Shown: positions 23,797 through 33,307, numbered from the stretch's first letter. The stretch: DNA of 36,399 nucleotides from Leptospiraceae bacterium (GCA_017996175.1 JAGOHK010000044.1:1-36399); one strand, 5' to 3'. Notes: generated from the letters alone by a model not told the origin. Translations and numbers: made by a program.

Positions 23797-26237
23797 TCTG
23801 TGTTTCCTTCTGGAGAGGCGATAGGTAGTGTAAACCGAACCGATGTGCCCTTATCCAAACCTTCCGATTCTAAAGTTAATTTTCCGAAATGTAGTTCGAC
23901 GAGTTTTTTAGAGAGCGGCAAACCAAGACCTGTCCCTTCCGTGACGCGGGAAAACGGAGTATCCACACGAAAAAATCCCTCGAATACTTTTTCCATGTTC
24001 TCGATGGCAATACCAATTCCAGTATCCCAAACAATAACTTCTACTTCACTACCAAGTCTATTTGCTCTTAGCCCCAATCGTCCACCTTCAGGAGTAAATT
24101 TAACTGCATTGGAAAGTAAATTGTAGATAATTTCTTTTACCTTTAGCTCATCAGCCTCAATATCAGGTAAATCCATAGCTATGTCAATTTCCATGTGAAT
24201 ATCTTTTTTACTGACCATATCCGCGACTAAAAGAGAAATTTCATTCAGAAGATTTTTTAGAGGCAAATTAGAAATAGCCAATCGCATTTTTCCTGACTCT
24301 ACTTTTGCCATATCCAAAATTTGATTTATCAAAAGAAGTAAATGGTTTCCACTGACTAAAACATTATTCACATATTTTTTTTGTTTTTCATTGAGTGGTC
24401 CAAAGGTTTCATCAAATAGTACTTCCGAAAAACCGTTTATTGAATTGAGTGGAGTCCTTAGTTCATGTGACATGTTCGCCAAAAATTCAGACTTCGCTTG
24501 GGTAGTGCGTTTTAATTCTGTTGCCAGTTCTTTTAATACTTCATGTGCTTTTACCAGACCATTTTCAATTTCTCTTCGCTCAGTAATATCTTCAATAGAC
24601 AAGAGGATAATTCTCTCTTTCCCCACTATCCTCTGAATTTGACGTGCATTGAGAAGCATAATCCGTTTGCCGATAGTTGTAAAGTCATGTTCGACTTCGT
24701 AATTATCGAATGTTGTCTTTTGAGGTAAAATATTCTCAAGAAGTTCCTGTAACTTGGGAATATCCCATTGTTTATTTCCTAAATCATAAATAAGCTGACC
24801 GACAGTTTCTTCCGGGTTTACTTGAAAAATTTTATAAAAAGAGCGACTAACAGAAACTACCCGCAAATCCTGATTTAGCGCAATTAATGGCTCGCGGACA
24901 GTGTTGATTATGCTCTCGGAATATTCTCTCGCTTCATCTTCTGATATTTTAATTGCTTCTAGTTCTTTTCTTGTTTTTTCAAGACCTGCCTCTATTTCTT
25001 TTCGCTCTGTAATATCTTCAATAGCAAGGAGGATAATCCGTTCTTTGCCTGAGACTCTCTGAATTTGTCTAGCATTTAGAAGCATGATCCTTCTTCCAAT
25101 CGTAGTAAAATCATGTTCCACTTCGTAGTTATCGAATGATGCTTCTTTGGGAAGAATGTCTTCTAGTAATTTTCGAAGTTTAGGAATATCCCATTGTTTA
25201 TTTCCCAAATCATAAATAAGTTGACCGACTGTTTCTTCTTGTTTTACTTTAAATACTTCGTAGAATGAACGGCTAACGGTAACTACCCGTAAATCTTGAT
25301 TGAGAGCGATTAAAGGTTCGCGGACAGTGTTGATTATGCTCTCGGAATATTCTCTTGCTTCATCTTCTGATATTTTAATTGCTTCTAGTTCTTTTCTTGT
25401 TTTTTCAAGACCTGCTTCTATTTCTTTTCGCTCTGTAATATCTTCAATAGCAAGGAGGATAATCCGCTCTTTCCCAGAGGCTCGCTGGATCTGTCTTGCA
25501 TTTAAAAGCATAATCCGTGTTCCAATTGTAGTAAAATCATGCTCCACTTCGTAGTTATCGAATGATGCTTCTTTTGGAAGAATGTTTTCTAGTAATTCTC
25601 GGAGTTTAGGAATATCCCATTGTTTATTTCCTAAATCATAGATAAGCTGCCCAACTGTTTCTTCTGGTTTAACTTGAAAAAAATCGTAAAATGAACGGCT
25701 AACAGTAACTACCCGTAAATCTTGATTGAGAGCGATTAAAGGTTCGCGGACAGTGTTGATTATGCTCTCGGAATATTCTCTCGCTTCATCTTCCGATATT
25801 TTAATTGCTTCTAGTTCTTTTCTTGTTTTTTCAAGACCTGCTTCTATTTCTTTTCGCTCTGTAATATCTTCAATAGCAAGGAGGATAATCCGCTCTTTCC
25901 CAGAGGCTCGCTGGATCTGTCTTGCATTTAAAAGCATAATCCGTGTTCCAATTGTAGTAAAATCATGCTCCACTTCGTAGTTATCAAATGATGCTTCATC
26001 CGGAAGAATATCTTCAAGCAAATCGCGAAGTTTAGGAATATCCCATTGTTTATTTCCCAAATCATAAATAAGTTGACCGACTGTTTCTTCTGGTTTTACT
26101 TTAAATACTTCATAGAATGAACGGCTAACAGTTAATACTCGTAAGTTTTGATCAAGAACTATCAACGGCTCGCGAACTGTATTGATAATACTTTCTGCAT
26201 ATTCTTGTGAATCTGTGGCTATTTTATTTGATAACAT
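23793..26237 (-). CDS. Histidine kinase with four near-identical tandem PAS modules
   Basis: 814 residues, no membrane segment, so a cytosolic sensor. Four 142-residue units begin at residues 12, 154, 296 and 438; each carries a PAS-like domain (REPLIALNQDLRV, GNKQWDIPKL, EVEHDFTTIG, AIEDITERKE) and a helical linker. The HisKA H-box is MSHELRTPLN with H591, and the ATPase domain has N-box IIYNLLSNAVKFT, DTGIGI and GTGLGLPL. Both are intact, so it is an active orthodox kinase. An AAGGA site precedes the ATG. Its stop overlaps the single receiver gene. The ligand or cofactor of the PAS units is unknown. Confidence 0.95.
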   Translation of the reverse strand: MLSNKIATDSQEYAESIINTVREPLIVLDQNLRVLTVSRSFYEVFKVKPEETVGQLIYDLGNKQWDIPKLRDLLEDILPDEASFDNYEVEHDFTTIGTRIMLLNARQIQRASGKERIILLAIEDITERKEIEAGLEKTRKELEAIKISEDEAREYSESIINTVREPLIALNQDLRVVTVSRSFYDFFQVKPEETVGQLIYDLGNKQWDIPKLRELLENILPKEASFDNYEVEHDFTTIGTRIMLLNARQIQRASGKERIILLAIEDITERKEIEAGLEKTRKELEAIKISEDEAREYSESIINTVREPLIALNQDLRVVTVSRSFYEVFKVKQEETVGQLIYDLGNKQWDIPKLRKLLEDILPKEASFDNYEVEHDFTTIGRRIMLLNARQIQRVSGKERIILLAIEDITERKEIEAGLEKTRKELEAIKISEDEAREYSESIINTVREPLIALNQDLRVVSVSRSFYKIFQVNPEETVGQLIYDLGNKQWDIPKLQELLENILPQKTTFDNYEVEHDFTTIGKRIMLLNARQIQRIVGKERIILLSIEDITERREIENGLVKAHEVLKELATELKRTTQAKSEFLANMSHELRTPLNSINGFSEVLFDETFGPLNEKQKKYVNNVLVSGNHLLLLINQILDMAKVESGKMRLAISNLPLKNLLNEISLLVADMVSKKDIHMEIDIAMDLPDIEADELKVKEIIYNLLSNAVKFTPEGGRLGLRANRLGSEVEVIVWDTGIGIAIENMEKVFEGFFRVDTPFSRVTEGTGLGLPLSKKLVELHFGKLTLESEGLDKGTSVRFTLPIASPEGNTE
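24560..26204 (-). repeat. Four tandem ~426-bp repeats coding PAS modules
   Basis: Units run approximately 26204-25779, 25778-25353, 25352-24927 and 24926-24560 (last one shorter). Unit-to-unit identity is very high in the linker and first PAS strand: long runs at about 25340-25560 and 25766-25986 are nearly base-identical, and the 84 reverse-frame codons at 25300 and 25726 are identical. The PAS tails differ more. A fifth related copy is at about 20997-21341 in the downstream hybrid kinase. Confidence 0.93.
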
Positions 26238-26277
26238 TATTTTCCTTGTTTTACTATTATTTAGTAAATTTAATACA

Positions 26278-26658
26278 TTACATTGGATGGTTTCTAATTT
26301 CTCTTTTGATTGATAAAATTAAACTGAGCGGATTATTAAAAATAACCACATCTGTAAAACCAAAATCAAACCAGTTTAGGATATCTTCTTCTTTTTCAGA
26401 GTAGCTGATTAATAAAAAAGAAATAGTTTCATTCAATCGAATCATTTGCGAAATTTCATTTTCAGAAATTGTTGCCATCATATAAGAATCGAGTGCAACA
26501 ATTTGAAACTTGATTCGATTGATTTTTTGAAGCGCATCTGAAGTTGAGCCAGTGGTCGTCAACTGAGATGGAATGCCAAATTTTCCCAAAGCATAATCTA
26601 AAAAATCTATCGTTAGGAATACTTCTGAAAGCAAAAGTACTTGAAATTTATTTTTCAT
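26278..26658 (-). CDS. Degenerate receiver-like protein
   Basis: 126 residues with receiver-like strand/helix order and length. The acidic pocket is missing (VLLLSEVF where DD is expected). D57 (IVALDSYMM) sits at the phosphoacceptor position. The conserved Lys-Pro is replaced (VVIFNNPLS). It is therefore unlikely to be phosphorylated in the standard way and may be a pseudo-receiver working by protein contact. The start overlaps the end of the receiver-HATPase hybrid by 4 nt, and the four-PAS kinase follows after 40 nt. A receiver origin is my reading of the pattern. Confidence 0.7.
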   Translation of the reverse strand: MKNKFQVLLLSEVFLTIDFLDYALGKFGIPSQLTTTGSTSDALQKINRIKFQIVALDSYMMATISENEISQMIRLNETISFLLISYSEKEEDILNWFDFGFTDVVIFNNPLSLILSIKREIRNHPM

Positions 26659-27905
26659 GTTAATTCAATCAGGGGAAGTTCTATCTCAAAATTAACCAGT
26701 GTTTCTAATTTTTCTGTTTCTTCTAAATCTAAATGACTGACCAAATTAAATGCTTTGATTTTACCTTCGTGCTTTCGAATAATTTTATCGACCGTAGTAA
26801 GTCCTAAACCGAAATCAAGTGTGGGAATTGACTCGAATACCAACTTGGAAATTCTAAAAAATGGCTCAAACACAATATTTGCATACTCCGGCAAAATACC
26901 ATAAACCCCAGAAGCATCTTGCTCAGGGCTACTAAGAACTGAGATGAATATTTTATTTTGTTTAATATCAATTAAGATAAATATTTTACTATTAGGTTTC
27001 GAAAATTTAAAGGCATTAAAAAGAAGCTCTGTAACTACTTGCTCAAAGTATTTTTTATTAATTCGAATTTTTTGCGGATAATGGGTAAATTTATTTTCGT
27101 ATAGAGATATTTTTTGTTTTTTTAGCTTTTCATATTTATACAATTCATTTGAAATAGAAGTTAGAAATTCATGTAGCTCGGAAATACTGCAAGGTTCTAG
27201 GTTCATCTCTGAGGATTGAATCGAATCAATTTCCTCTAATACGTTTATAATTCTTTTTGCATTCAGTGCATTTTCAAATAAAAAATTCAACAAAGGTTTA
27301 CTTACTTCAAAACAGTTTTCCTTTTCTTTTGCTTTCTTTTTGATTCTTCCAATTGCAGATAATAAAGAGCCAAGTCCGGACCCTTGACTAAAAGATGTGC
27401 GGATACTACCAATTAGATTCCCATCTACTTTATCCTGGTCTCTTTTTAGAATCCCTTCTTTCCATTCATTCCAATTTAGTATATGGGAAATTCTAACTTC
27501 CTTTTCCTTTTCCATATTTACTTTTATGGTTCTAAGTTCCGCTACTTCAAATGCTTTATCTACTCGAATGATTAATTCTAAAAAATTGCAGGGTTTGAGC
27601 AAATAGTCATAAACCCCTTTTTGAATTAACTCAATCATAAGATTCATATCTGACGCAACTGATTGCACAATGATAATTGGTTTATTCTCAAAGAGTAATA
27701 AGTCATTAGCAAGTTCAATTCCCGCATTTACTGGCATTTGTAAATTGGTGATTACGACAAGAATAGGCTCGGATTTAAAAATAGCGAGTGCTAGTTTTGC
27801 GTTAGTCGCGGTTATTACATCGTAACCTTTGTCTTCTAAGGAAGTTTTTACTGATTCCAAAGACAACTCGTCGTTATCCACAAGTAGTATTTTATTTTTT
27901 AACAA
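26655..27905 (-). CDS. Hybrid protein: receiver with Asn at phosphosite plus HATPase domain
   Basis: 416 residues. Residues 3-120 form a receiver with D10/D12 of the pocket and LLKPCN for the Lys, but the phosphoacceptor position is N54 (VVITNLQMP), so normal phosphorylation is not expected. Residues 135-270 are helical without a recognisable H-box (no SHExRxP). Residues 285-410 form a GHKL ATPase domain with N-box TELLFNAFKFS and a weak G-box LDFGLGLTTV. This may be a kinase-like scaffold or a phosphatase. It lies 3 nt after the CheY-like gene and overlaps the next gene by 4 nt. Confidence 0.82.
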   Translation of the reverse strand: MLKNKILLVDNDELSLESVKTSLEDKGYDVITATNAKLALAIFKSEPILVVITNLQMPVNAGIELANDLLLFENKPIIIVQSVASDMNLMIELIQKGVYDYLLKPCNFLELIIRVDKAFEVAELRTIKVNMEKEKEVRISHILNWNEWKEGILKRDQDKVDGNLIGSIRTSFSQGSGLGSLLSAIGRIKKKAKEKENCFEVSKPLLNFLFENALNAKRIINVLEEIDSIQSSEMNLEPCSISELHEFLTSISNELYKYEKLKKQKISLYENKFTHYPQKIRINKKYFEQVVTELLFNAFKFSKPNSKIFILIDIKQNKIFISVLSSPEQDASGVYGILPEYANIVFEPFFRISKLVFESIPTLDFGLGLTTVDKIIRKHEGKIKAFNLVSHLDLEETEKLETLVNFEIELPLIELT

Positions 27906-27908
27906 GGT

Positions 27909-28280
27909 TTATTCATTTCCTATCAGTCTTTTTACGACTTCTATCAAATCTTCATCATCATAAGGTTTTGTAAGCCATGCTTTAATTCCGATTCTTTTTG
28001 CTTCCTCTTTTAGATGGTCGCTTGATTCAGTGGAGACAATCATTATCCTCATGTCTTTATTCTCCGGCATAGAGAGAATTTCCTCTGCTAATTGAACTCC
28101 ATTTTTTCCAGGCATATTGACATCAAATATTCCTAAATCAAAAGGACCTTTTTGTTTTATGTTTTGAATTGCATCAATCGCGTTAGATGATTTTTGAATT
28201 TCATATCCTTCTTCCTCAAGGATCATCTCCATTAACTTGAGCACTGTAGGTGCATCATCACAAAGTAATATTTTTTTCAT
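27909..28280 (-). CDS. CheY-like single-domain response regulator
   Basis: 123 residues: D8-D9 pocket, phosphoacceptor D53 (IFDVNMPGKNG), T/S in IVSTES and Lys in LTKPYDDE. All receiver residues are intact. Its place after cheA-cheB suggests it is the CheA-phosphorylated output of this chemosensory system. A good AGGAG site precedes the ATG. A 66-bp palindromic repeat separates it from cheB, so expression could differ from the upstream che genes. Confidence 0.92.
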   Translation of the reverse strand: MKKILLCDDAPTVLKLMEMILEEEGYEIQKSSNAIDAIQNIKQKGPFDLGIFDVNMPGKNGVQLAEEILSMPENKDMRIMIVSTESSDHLKEEAKRIGIKAWLTKPYDDEDLIEVVKRLIGNE

Positions 28281-28311
28281 TTTCTATTTCTCCTATTAAT
28301 TGCTTTAAATT

Positions 28312-28377
28312 TGTCATCCTGAGCTTGTCGAAGGATACTATTTCTATTTGCTATGGTCCGACGCGCTCAGCATGACA
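28312..28377. repeat. Interspersed palindromic repeat between cheB and cheY-like genes
   Basis: TGTCATCCTGAGC (28312-28324) and GCTCAGCATGACA (28365-28377) are inverted repeats with one mismatch, and a TTGTCGAAGGAT / GGTCCGACGCG core lies between. I recognise this motif style (CATCCTGAGC...GCTCAGCATGACA) as a short extragenic repeat seen in several bacterial phyla. It ends two bases before the cheB stop codon. Confidence 0.75.
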
Positions 28378-28379
28378 TG

Positions 28380-29417
28380 TTATACCAACGACAAAATTTC
28401 CGTGGGAATATTTTGTAGACTTACTTGTTTTTCTACTGCTCCGAGTAAAAATGCTTCTTTGGGCATCCCATACACTGTAGAGGAAGTTTCATCCTGTCCC
28501 AAAGTTCGCGCTCCATTTGTTCGTAGAGACAAAAGACCATTAGCCCCATCTCGCCCCATTCCAGTTAGTAAAATTCCGAGTGTAGAAGCGGCAAAACTAC
28601 TTTTGGCGATAGATTCAAATAACACATCAATGGATGGTCTATGACCGGAAACTTTATCAAAAGATTCCATTTCAGCTAATAGTTTACCTGCCATTCTTCG
28701 AACAAGAAAGTGCATATTTCCTGGGGCGACGTAAACTCCTCCTTCTTCTAGAATATCTCCGTTTTCTGCTTCTTTTACATTCAAGCCACTAGTGAGTGCC
28801 AATCTATTTGCAAATAGTTTTGTAAAATGCTCTGGCATGTGCTGAACTATCACAATGGGCGGTAGACTTTCTGGAAGATGATGCAGTATGTAGTCTAACG
28901 CTTGTGTGCCTCCAGTGGATGCTCCCATTGCAATTAATTTAATAACTCCTTTTTTATCTTTGAGAACAGTTCGTTTTGTTTCGGAGTTTGCTTTCTTTAC
29001 TGGTAGGATTGTTTCATTAACGTTTTTTAATTTACCTAGTTTATTTATTTTATAGATTAATTCTTCCACCATTCGAATGAAATCTTTTTCTGTTCCGTCC
29101 GCTTTTTCGATAAAATCCAATGCACCTTTTTGTAAAGCATCGAGTGTGATTTCGGCTCCTTTCTTTGTATGAGAGCTAAGCATGATGACCGGTGTAGGGA
29201 AATTCGGCATTAGCCACTCTAAAAATTCTAAACCATTCATTCCGGGCATTTCTACATCAAGAGTAATTAAATCCGGCTTTAAACTAGGAACCATCTTCTT
29301 TGCTTCTAGCGCATTAGCAGCCTTACCCGCAATTTGTATGTTCGGTTTTTTTAGTAAAGCTTCTTCTAAAATATTTCGAACAGCAAGCTGATCATCAACG
29401 ATTAATACTCGTATCAT
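28380..29417 (-). CDS. cheB: Chemotaxis protein-glutamate methylesterase CheB
   Basis: 345 residues. The receiver (1-120) has D8-D9, phosphoacceptor D54 (ITLDVEMPGM) and Lys105 (FIEKADG). The C-terminal methylesterase (155-345) has the catalytic triad S167 (GASTGG), H193 (VQHMPEHF) and D290 (GMGRDGANGL). It demethylates or deamidates receptor glutamates when phosphorylated by CheA. The start overlaps the cheA stop by one base (TAATG), so translation is coupled. No cheR methyltransferase gene is in the window. Confidence 0.97.
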   Translation of the reverse strand: MIRVLIVDDQLAVRNILEEALLKKPNIQIAGKAANALEAKKMVPSLKPDLITLDVEMPGMNGLEFLEWLMPNFPTPVIMLSSHTKKGAEITLDALQKGALDFIEKADGTEKDFIRMVEELIYKINKLGKLKNVNETILPVKKANSETKRTVLKDKKGVIKLIAMGASTGGTQALDYILHHLPESLPPIVIVQHMPEHFTKLFANRLALTSGLNVKEAENGDILEEGGVYVAPGNMHFLVRRMAGKLLAEMESFDKVSGHRPSIDVLFESIAKSSFAASTLGILLTGMGRDGANGLLSLRTNGARTLGQDETSSTVYGMPKEAFLLGAVEKQVSLQNIPTEILSLV

Positions 29418-31204
29418 TAATATAATCCTTGTAATTTTTGAAATATGGATTTGACATCTAGAATCAGGCTTACATTTCCACTACCCAGGATTGTAAATCC
29501 GCTTACATCGTTTGCTTCTTCCATTTTTCCCTGTAGAGGTTTTATTACTACATTTTGGTTTCCAATGACTTCATCGACTCTAATGCCTAGTAGTTTTTTT
29601 TCATATTCGAGGATAACCATTAGTTTGTCCTTTTCGTCATATTTTAAAGGAATTCTATGGTTTAAGATTTGATTGATGTTAAAAATCGGAATGAATTTTC
29701 CTCGAACGTCAAATACCTCTTTGCCTGCTTCCAGTTGAATTCCAGTATTATTACGAAGACTTACAAATTCTTTTAGTTCAATTGTTTGGATGGTAAAAAA
29801 ATTACTTCCGATTCTTACAATAGTTCCTTCCATAATTCCAAGTGTAAGAGGAATGCGCAAAATGAATGTTGTCCCCTTTCCTGCAACAGATTGAATGTCA
29901 ATCTTCCCACCTAATTTTTCAATATTCTGCCTTACGATATCCATACCCACACCCCTACCTGAAATACTGGTTATTTCATTTGCAGTAGAGAGACCTGGCG
30001 CAAAGATCATTAAAAATACTTCTTTGTCTGTCACTGAATTAGGATCACCTGAAAATAAACCTTTTTCTTTTGCTTTATTTAAGATTCGTTCCCTATTTAA
30101 TCCGTGTCCATCATCTTGAATTAAAATCCAAACTTCGTTTACAGATTGGCGAGCACTTAGATAAATATTTCCTGTTTCGCTTTTACCGGCTAATAGCCGT
30201 TCTTCGGTAGATTCTATTCCATGATCTACTGAGTTTCTAAGAATATGGATGATAGGATCCGCAATTAAATCTACAACCGATTTATCAATTTGAGTTTCCT
30301 CTCCTTCAATATGTAACAAAACTTTTTTGCTAGATTTCTTTTGCAAATCTCGAACTAGTCGTGTCATTCTTTGAAATACCACAGAAATTGGGATCATTCG
30401 AGTAGACAAAACAACTTCTTGTAAATCTAAAACAATTTTTCTAAGTCTATTTAAACTTTGCCCGAAGGAGTCGTTTTTAATTTTTTTGATAGCAGAGTGT
30501 TCTGTCACATTGGACTCTGCAATCACAAGCTCGCCCATTATATCCATGAGTAAGTCTAATTTTTCATTCGAGACTTTAATTTCTTTTTTTACTTGAGAAA
30601 GGTTTCCATTGTTTTGAACGGAAATTTCAGCTTGCACTGTTGATATTTTAGTGTGAGTAGTCTCAACTGAAACTGGTAAATTCTCCTTATCCTCACTCTC
30701 CACTGGAACTTCATGATCTGGATACTTTATATTATCCGCTTTTGGCTCATCGAATATTTCAAATGGAACTTTTCTATTTTGGGATTCTGATTCAGCACTT
30801 AGACCTTTGATTTCCTCTTTTAATCTTGCGATTAATACAAGAGCTAGTTCATCGAGCTCGGGATTTGCTTTTATAATTTCGATTTCTTGAAAAAGTTTTC
30901 GCAAATGATCGCAGATGCTAAGTAAAATCTGTAGAGCTTCTGGGCTCGGAAGTTTGGATTCTTTTCGAAGCGAGTCTAGAAGAGTCTCACCTTCATGCGT
31001 TAGTTTTACAATACTTCCAAGTTTTAATAGACCAGAGGAGCCTTTGAGAGTATGAAACGAGCGAAATAGATTGTTGATAAGTAAATCATCGTAAGCCCCT
31101 TTTTCTTCCAAAATTTTCTCAATATCCAAGATAACGTTCTCACTATCTTGGATTAGATCAAATGCTTCTGGAACAAAGTCTAATAGTATTTGTTCTCTAC
31201 TCAT
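29417..31204 (-). CDS. cheA: Chemotaxis histidine kinase CheA (no evident P2 domain)
   Basis: 595 residues. P1 HPt domain about 1-130 with phosphorylated H51 (RSFHTLKGSSG). Then a linker of about 75 residues (135-210), too short for a normal P2 domain. P3 dimerisation about 212-285 (LDLLMDIMGELVIAES). P4 kinase with N-box RNSVDHGIE, DDGHGLN and GRGVGMDIV. P5 CheW-like domain from about 455. It autophosphorylates on H51 and passes the phosphate to CheY/CheB receivers. Without P2, receiver docking must use P1 or another site. An AAGGA site lies before the ATG, and cheB is coupled downstream. Confidence 0.96.
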   Translation of the reverse strand: MSREQILLDFVPEAFDLIQDSENVILDIEKILEEKGAYDDLLINNLFRSFHTLKGSSGLLKLGSIVKLTHEGETLLDSLRKESKLPSPEALQILLSICDHLRKLFQEIEIIKANPELDELALVLIARLKEEIKGLSAESESQNRKVPFEIFDEPKADNIKYPDHEVPVESEDKENLPVSVETTHTKISTVQAEISVQNNGNLSQVKKEIKVSNEKLDLLMDIMGELVIAESNVTEHSAIKKIKNDSFGQSLNRLRKIVLDLQEVVLSTRMIPISVVFQRMTRLVRDLQKKSSKKVLLHIEGEETQIDKSVVDLIADPIIHILRNSVDHGIESTEERLLAGKSETGNIYLSARQSVNEVWILIQDDGHGLNRERILNKAKEKGLFSGDPNSVTDKEVFLMIFAPGLSTANEITSISGRGVGMDIVRQNIEKLGGKIDIQSVAGKGTTFILRIPLTLGIMEGTIVRIGSNFFTIQTIELKEFVSLRNNTGIQLEAGKEVFDVRGKFIPIFNINQILNHRIPLKYDEKDKLMVILEYEKKLLGIRVDEVIGNQNVVIKPLQGKMEEANDVSGFTILGSGNVSLILDVKSIFQKLQGLY

Positions 31205-31216
31205 ATTATTCCTTGG

Positions 31217-32764
31217 TTAAGAAATTTCATTTTGAACAGTTCCATTTTCTGAATTCAAGTTTTCACTCACATGAGTATGATTCATTTTTTTTGGAGAATA
31301 CTTGAATAAGGAACCATTCTTTGCGGCTTTTCCAAACTCTGCCGCCATAGTTTTTGTGCTATGGGGGGTATGGACGGAAGATTTTCTCTTATGGAGTAAA
31401 TTCATCTTATCCTCATCAATCTTTACTAGACTTCCCATAATTTTTACTAAGTGAAGTGCTTGTTCATTTAACTCGGATGATGTAGCTGCAAGTTCCTCAG
31501 AGGAAGAAGCAGACAATTGTGTCATCTGATCCATTTGAGATATAGCAGTGGAAATTTGTGCAATTCCCTCTGATTGTTCACTAGAAGCCGAAGATATATT
31601 GGCAACTAAATCCGCGGTTCTTTGAATGCTTGGAACAATTTCCCCAAGGACTCGACCGGAATCTTCCGCAAGAGAGACACTGTTGTTTGATAACAGAGTG
31701 ATTTCCTGTGCGGCTATTTGACTTCTCTCTGCTAATTTTCTTACTTCATCGGCTACTACCGCGAAACCTTTCCCATGTTTTCCGGCACGGGCTGCTTCAA
31801 TGGTTGCGTTTAACGCTAGTAAATTGGATTGGTAAGCAATTTCTTCAATGATTTTAATCCTAGAAGAAATATTTCTCATTGCTTCTAGTGTTTTTGTAAC
31901 TGAATCTTGACCACGCATAGCTTCTTTAGAAGATGCATTTGCAATCAAATTGGTTTTTTGCGCCGAATCAGAATTTTGCGTTACAGAGGATGACATTTCT
32001 TCGATAGAGGCGGAAATTTCTTCTAAGGATGCAGCCTGCTCACTAGCCCCTTGGCTTAAAGATTCAGACGTCGCAGACACTTGAGTAGCCGCAGATGATA
32101 CAGAAGCAGAAATTTCTACTGCTGAGGTCAATGCTTTTGTAATGGTGGAAATAATCCAGCCAGCAGTCCCAATACCAAATACCACTGAGAGAATAAGTAA
32201 AAGAGACATGAAAATGATTGCGGATTGATAGTATTCATTGGTGAGGTTGTTTTCAAAATCCATTTCTTCCATACCAGTCTTTTGAATATCATCTGAGATT
32301 ACTTCGAATTTGTCGGTAGCAGGTCGAGTGAGTTTATTAGAAAGATCACGGGCTTCTATATTTTTATTTTTTAATGCGAAGGAAAATACTTTTTCATTTG
32401 CTTCAATGATGTCTTTGTAGATAACACGAAGTGATTTTAATTTCTCCAGATCCTTTGAATTTCCAATTTTTTCCAAAGTACTAAATAGACTATCCATCTC
32501 GACCATGCGATCTTTGCGCAAATCAAGTCGTTTTGCCATAGCCGCTTCATCAGTATCTAGGATTACATTTTTTTCATTTCTCCCTAACCAGAGAATAGTT
32601 CTATTTATCCCCTGCGCGGTTTGAACTTTGACTGAATATACTGTTACGATGCGAGTTAATTTGTCGTTAAATGAACGCAGGCTTAAAATACCTGTTATCA
32701 CTCCTACTGCAATAAAACTTGTTAAGACGGAAAAACCTAATATTAATTTTGATTTCACACTCAT
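31217..32764 (-). CDS. Methyl-accepting chemotaxis protein (4-helix-bundle sensor)
   Basis: 515 residues. TM1 is about 7-29 and TM2 about 182-204, enclosing a periplasmic helical domain of about 150 residues that looks like a 4HB_MCP bundle. A short HAMP-like stretch leads to the cytoplasmic coiled-coil (about 225-450). The hairpin tip is [22 protein letters not shown] onwards to KLAERS (307-348), the CheA/CheW contact. Ala/Ser/Glu-rich adaptation segments ([25 protein letters not shown]) flank it. An AGGAGT site lies 6 nt before the ATG. The ligand is unknown. Confidence 0.95.
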   Translation of the reverse strand: MSVKSKLILGFSVLTSFIAVGVITGILSLRSFNDKLTRIVTVYSVKVQTAQGINRTILWLGRNEKNVILDTDEAAMAKRLDLRKDRMVEMDSLFSTLEKIGNSKDLEKLKSLRVIYKDIIEANEKVFSFALKNKNIEARDLSNKLTRPATDKFEVISDDIQKTGMEEMDFENNLTNEYYQSAIIFMSLLLILSVVFGIGTAGWIISTITKALTSAVEISASVSSAATQVSATSESLSQGASEQAASLEEISASIEEMSSSVTQNSDSAQKTNLIANASSKEAMRGQDSVTKTLEAMRNISSRIKIIEEIAYQSNLLALNATIEAARAGKHGKGFAVVADEVRKLAERSQIAAQEITLLSNNSVSLAEDSGRVLGEIVPSIQRTADLVANISSASSEQSEGIAQISTAISQMDQMTQLSASSSEELAATSSELNEQALHLVKIMGSLVKIDEDKMNLLHKRKSSVHTPHSTKTMAAEFGKAAKNGSLFKYSPKKMNHTHVSENLNSENGTVQNEIS

Positions 32765-32788
32765 GGAACTTACTCCTATTTTTTATAA

Positions 32789-33307
32789 TTATGATTCTTG
32801 GATTACTAATTCTGCTTGTTTAATTTCATCTTCTATCAGAAGTCGATCAACGTCTAAGAGTACTTTGACTTCCTCTTTTACTTTAGCTAACGCTTTTACA
32901 AATCGATTTCCCATTTCTCCGAACCTAGGGGTTTCTTCCATTTGTTCGCTACTAATTTTTAAAACTTCTCTAACGGTATCTACGATTAGCCCGACGAAAT
33001 GAGTATTGATATTTAGAATGATTACGGATGTTTTATCATTGTATTCAATTTCTGGAAGTTTGAATCTACTACGCACATCTAAAAGAGGAATGATTTTTCC
33101 TCTGAGATTGATTACTCCCTTTACGAAAGCGGGCATATCAGGAACTTCGGTTATTGAGTGTAAGCCGACAATTTCTGTAATATGTTTGATCTCTATTCCG
33201 TAATGTCTTTCTCCGATAGAAAAAATTAGATAACGACCTTCTAAAGTATCATCTTCATCTTCTTCTTCGAACTCTTCATCTGTAAAATTTTGTAATTGTT
33301 CTTTCAT
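32789..33307 (-). CDS. cheW: CheW coupling protein
   Basis: 172 residues. An acidic N-terminal extension (EEFEEEDEDD) precedes a CheW domain from about 25: YLIFSIGERHYGIEI, the interaction loop ITEVPDMPAFVKGVINLRGKIIPLLDV and GLIVDTVREVL. It links methyl-accepting proteins with CheA. It is the first gene of the che cluster. No ribosome site is visible before its ATG, and a sigma-54-like element lies 13 nt upstream, so its transcript may have almost no leader. Confidence 0.96.
   Translation of the reverse strand: MKEQLQNFTDEEFEEEDEDDTLEGRYLIFSIGERHYGIEIKHITEIVGLHSITEVPDMPAFVKGVINLRGKIIPLLDVRSRFKLPEIEYNDKTSVIILNINTHFVGLIVDTVREVLKISSEQMEETPRFGEMGNRFVKALAKVKEEVKVLLDVDRLLIEDEIKQAELVIQES

Noticed and set aside
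25300..25980. Two identical 84-residue plus-strand reading frames 426 bp apart
   Set aside because: They are the antisense shadow of the tandem PAS modules on the minus strand. Their identity reflects the DNA repeat and is not evidence of genes.
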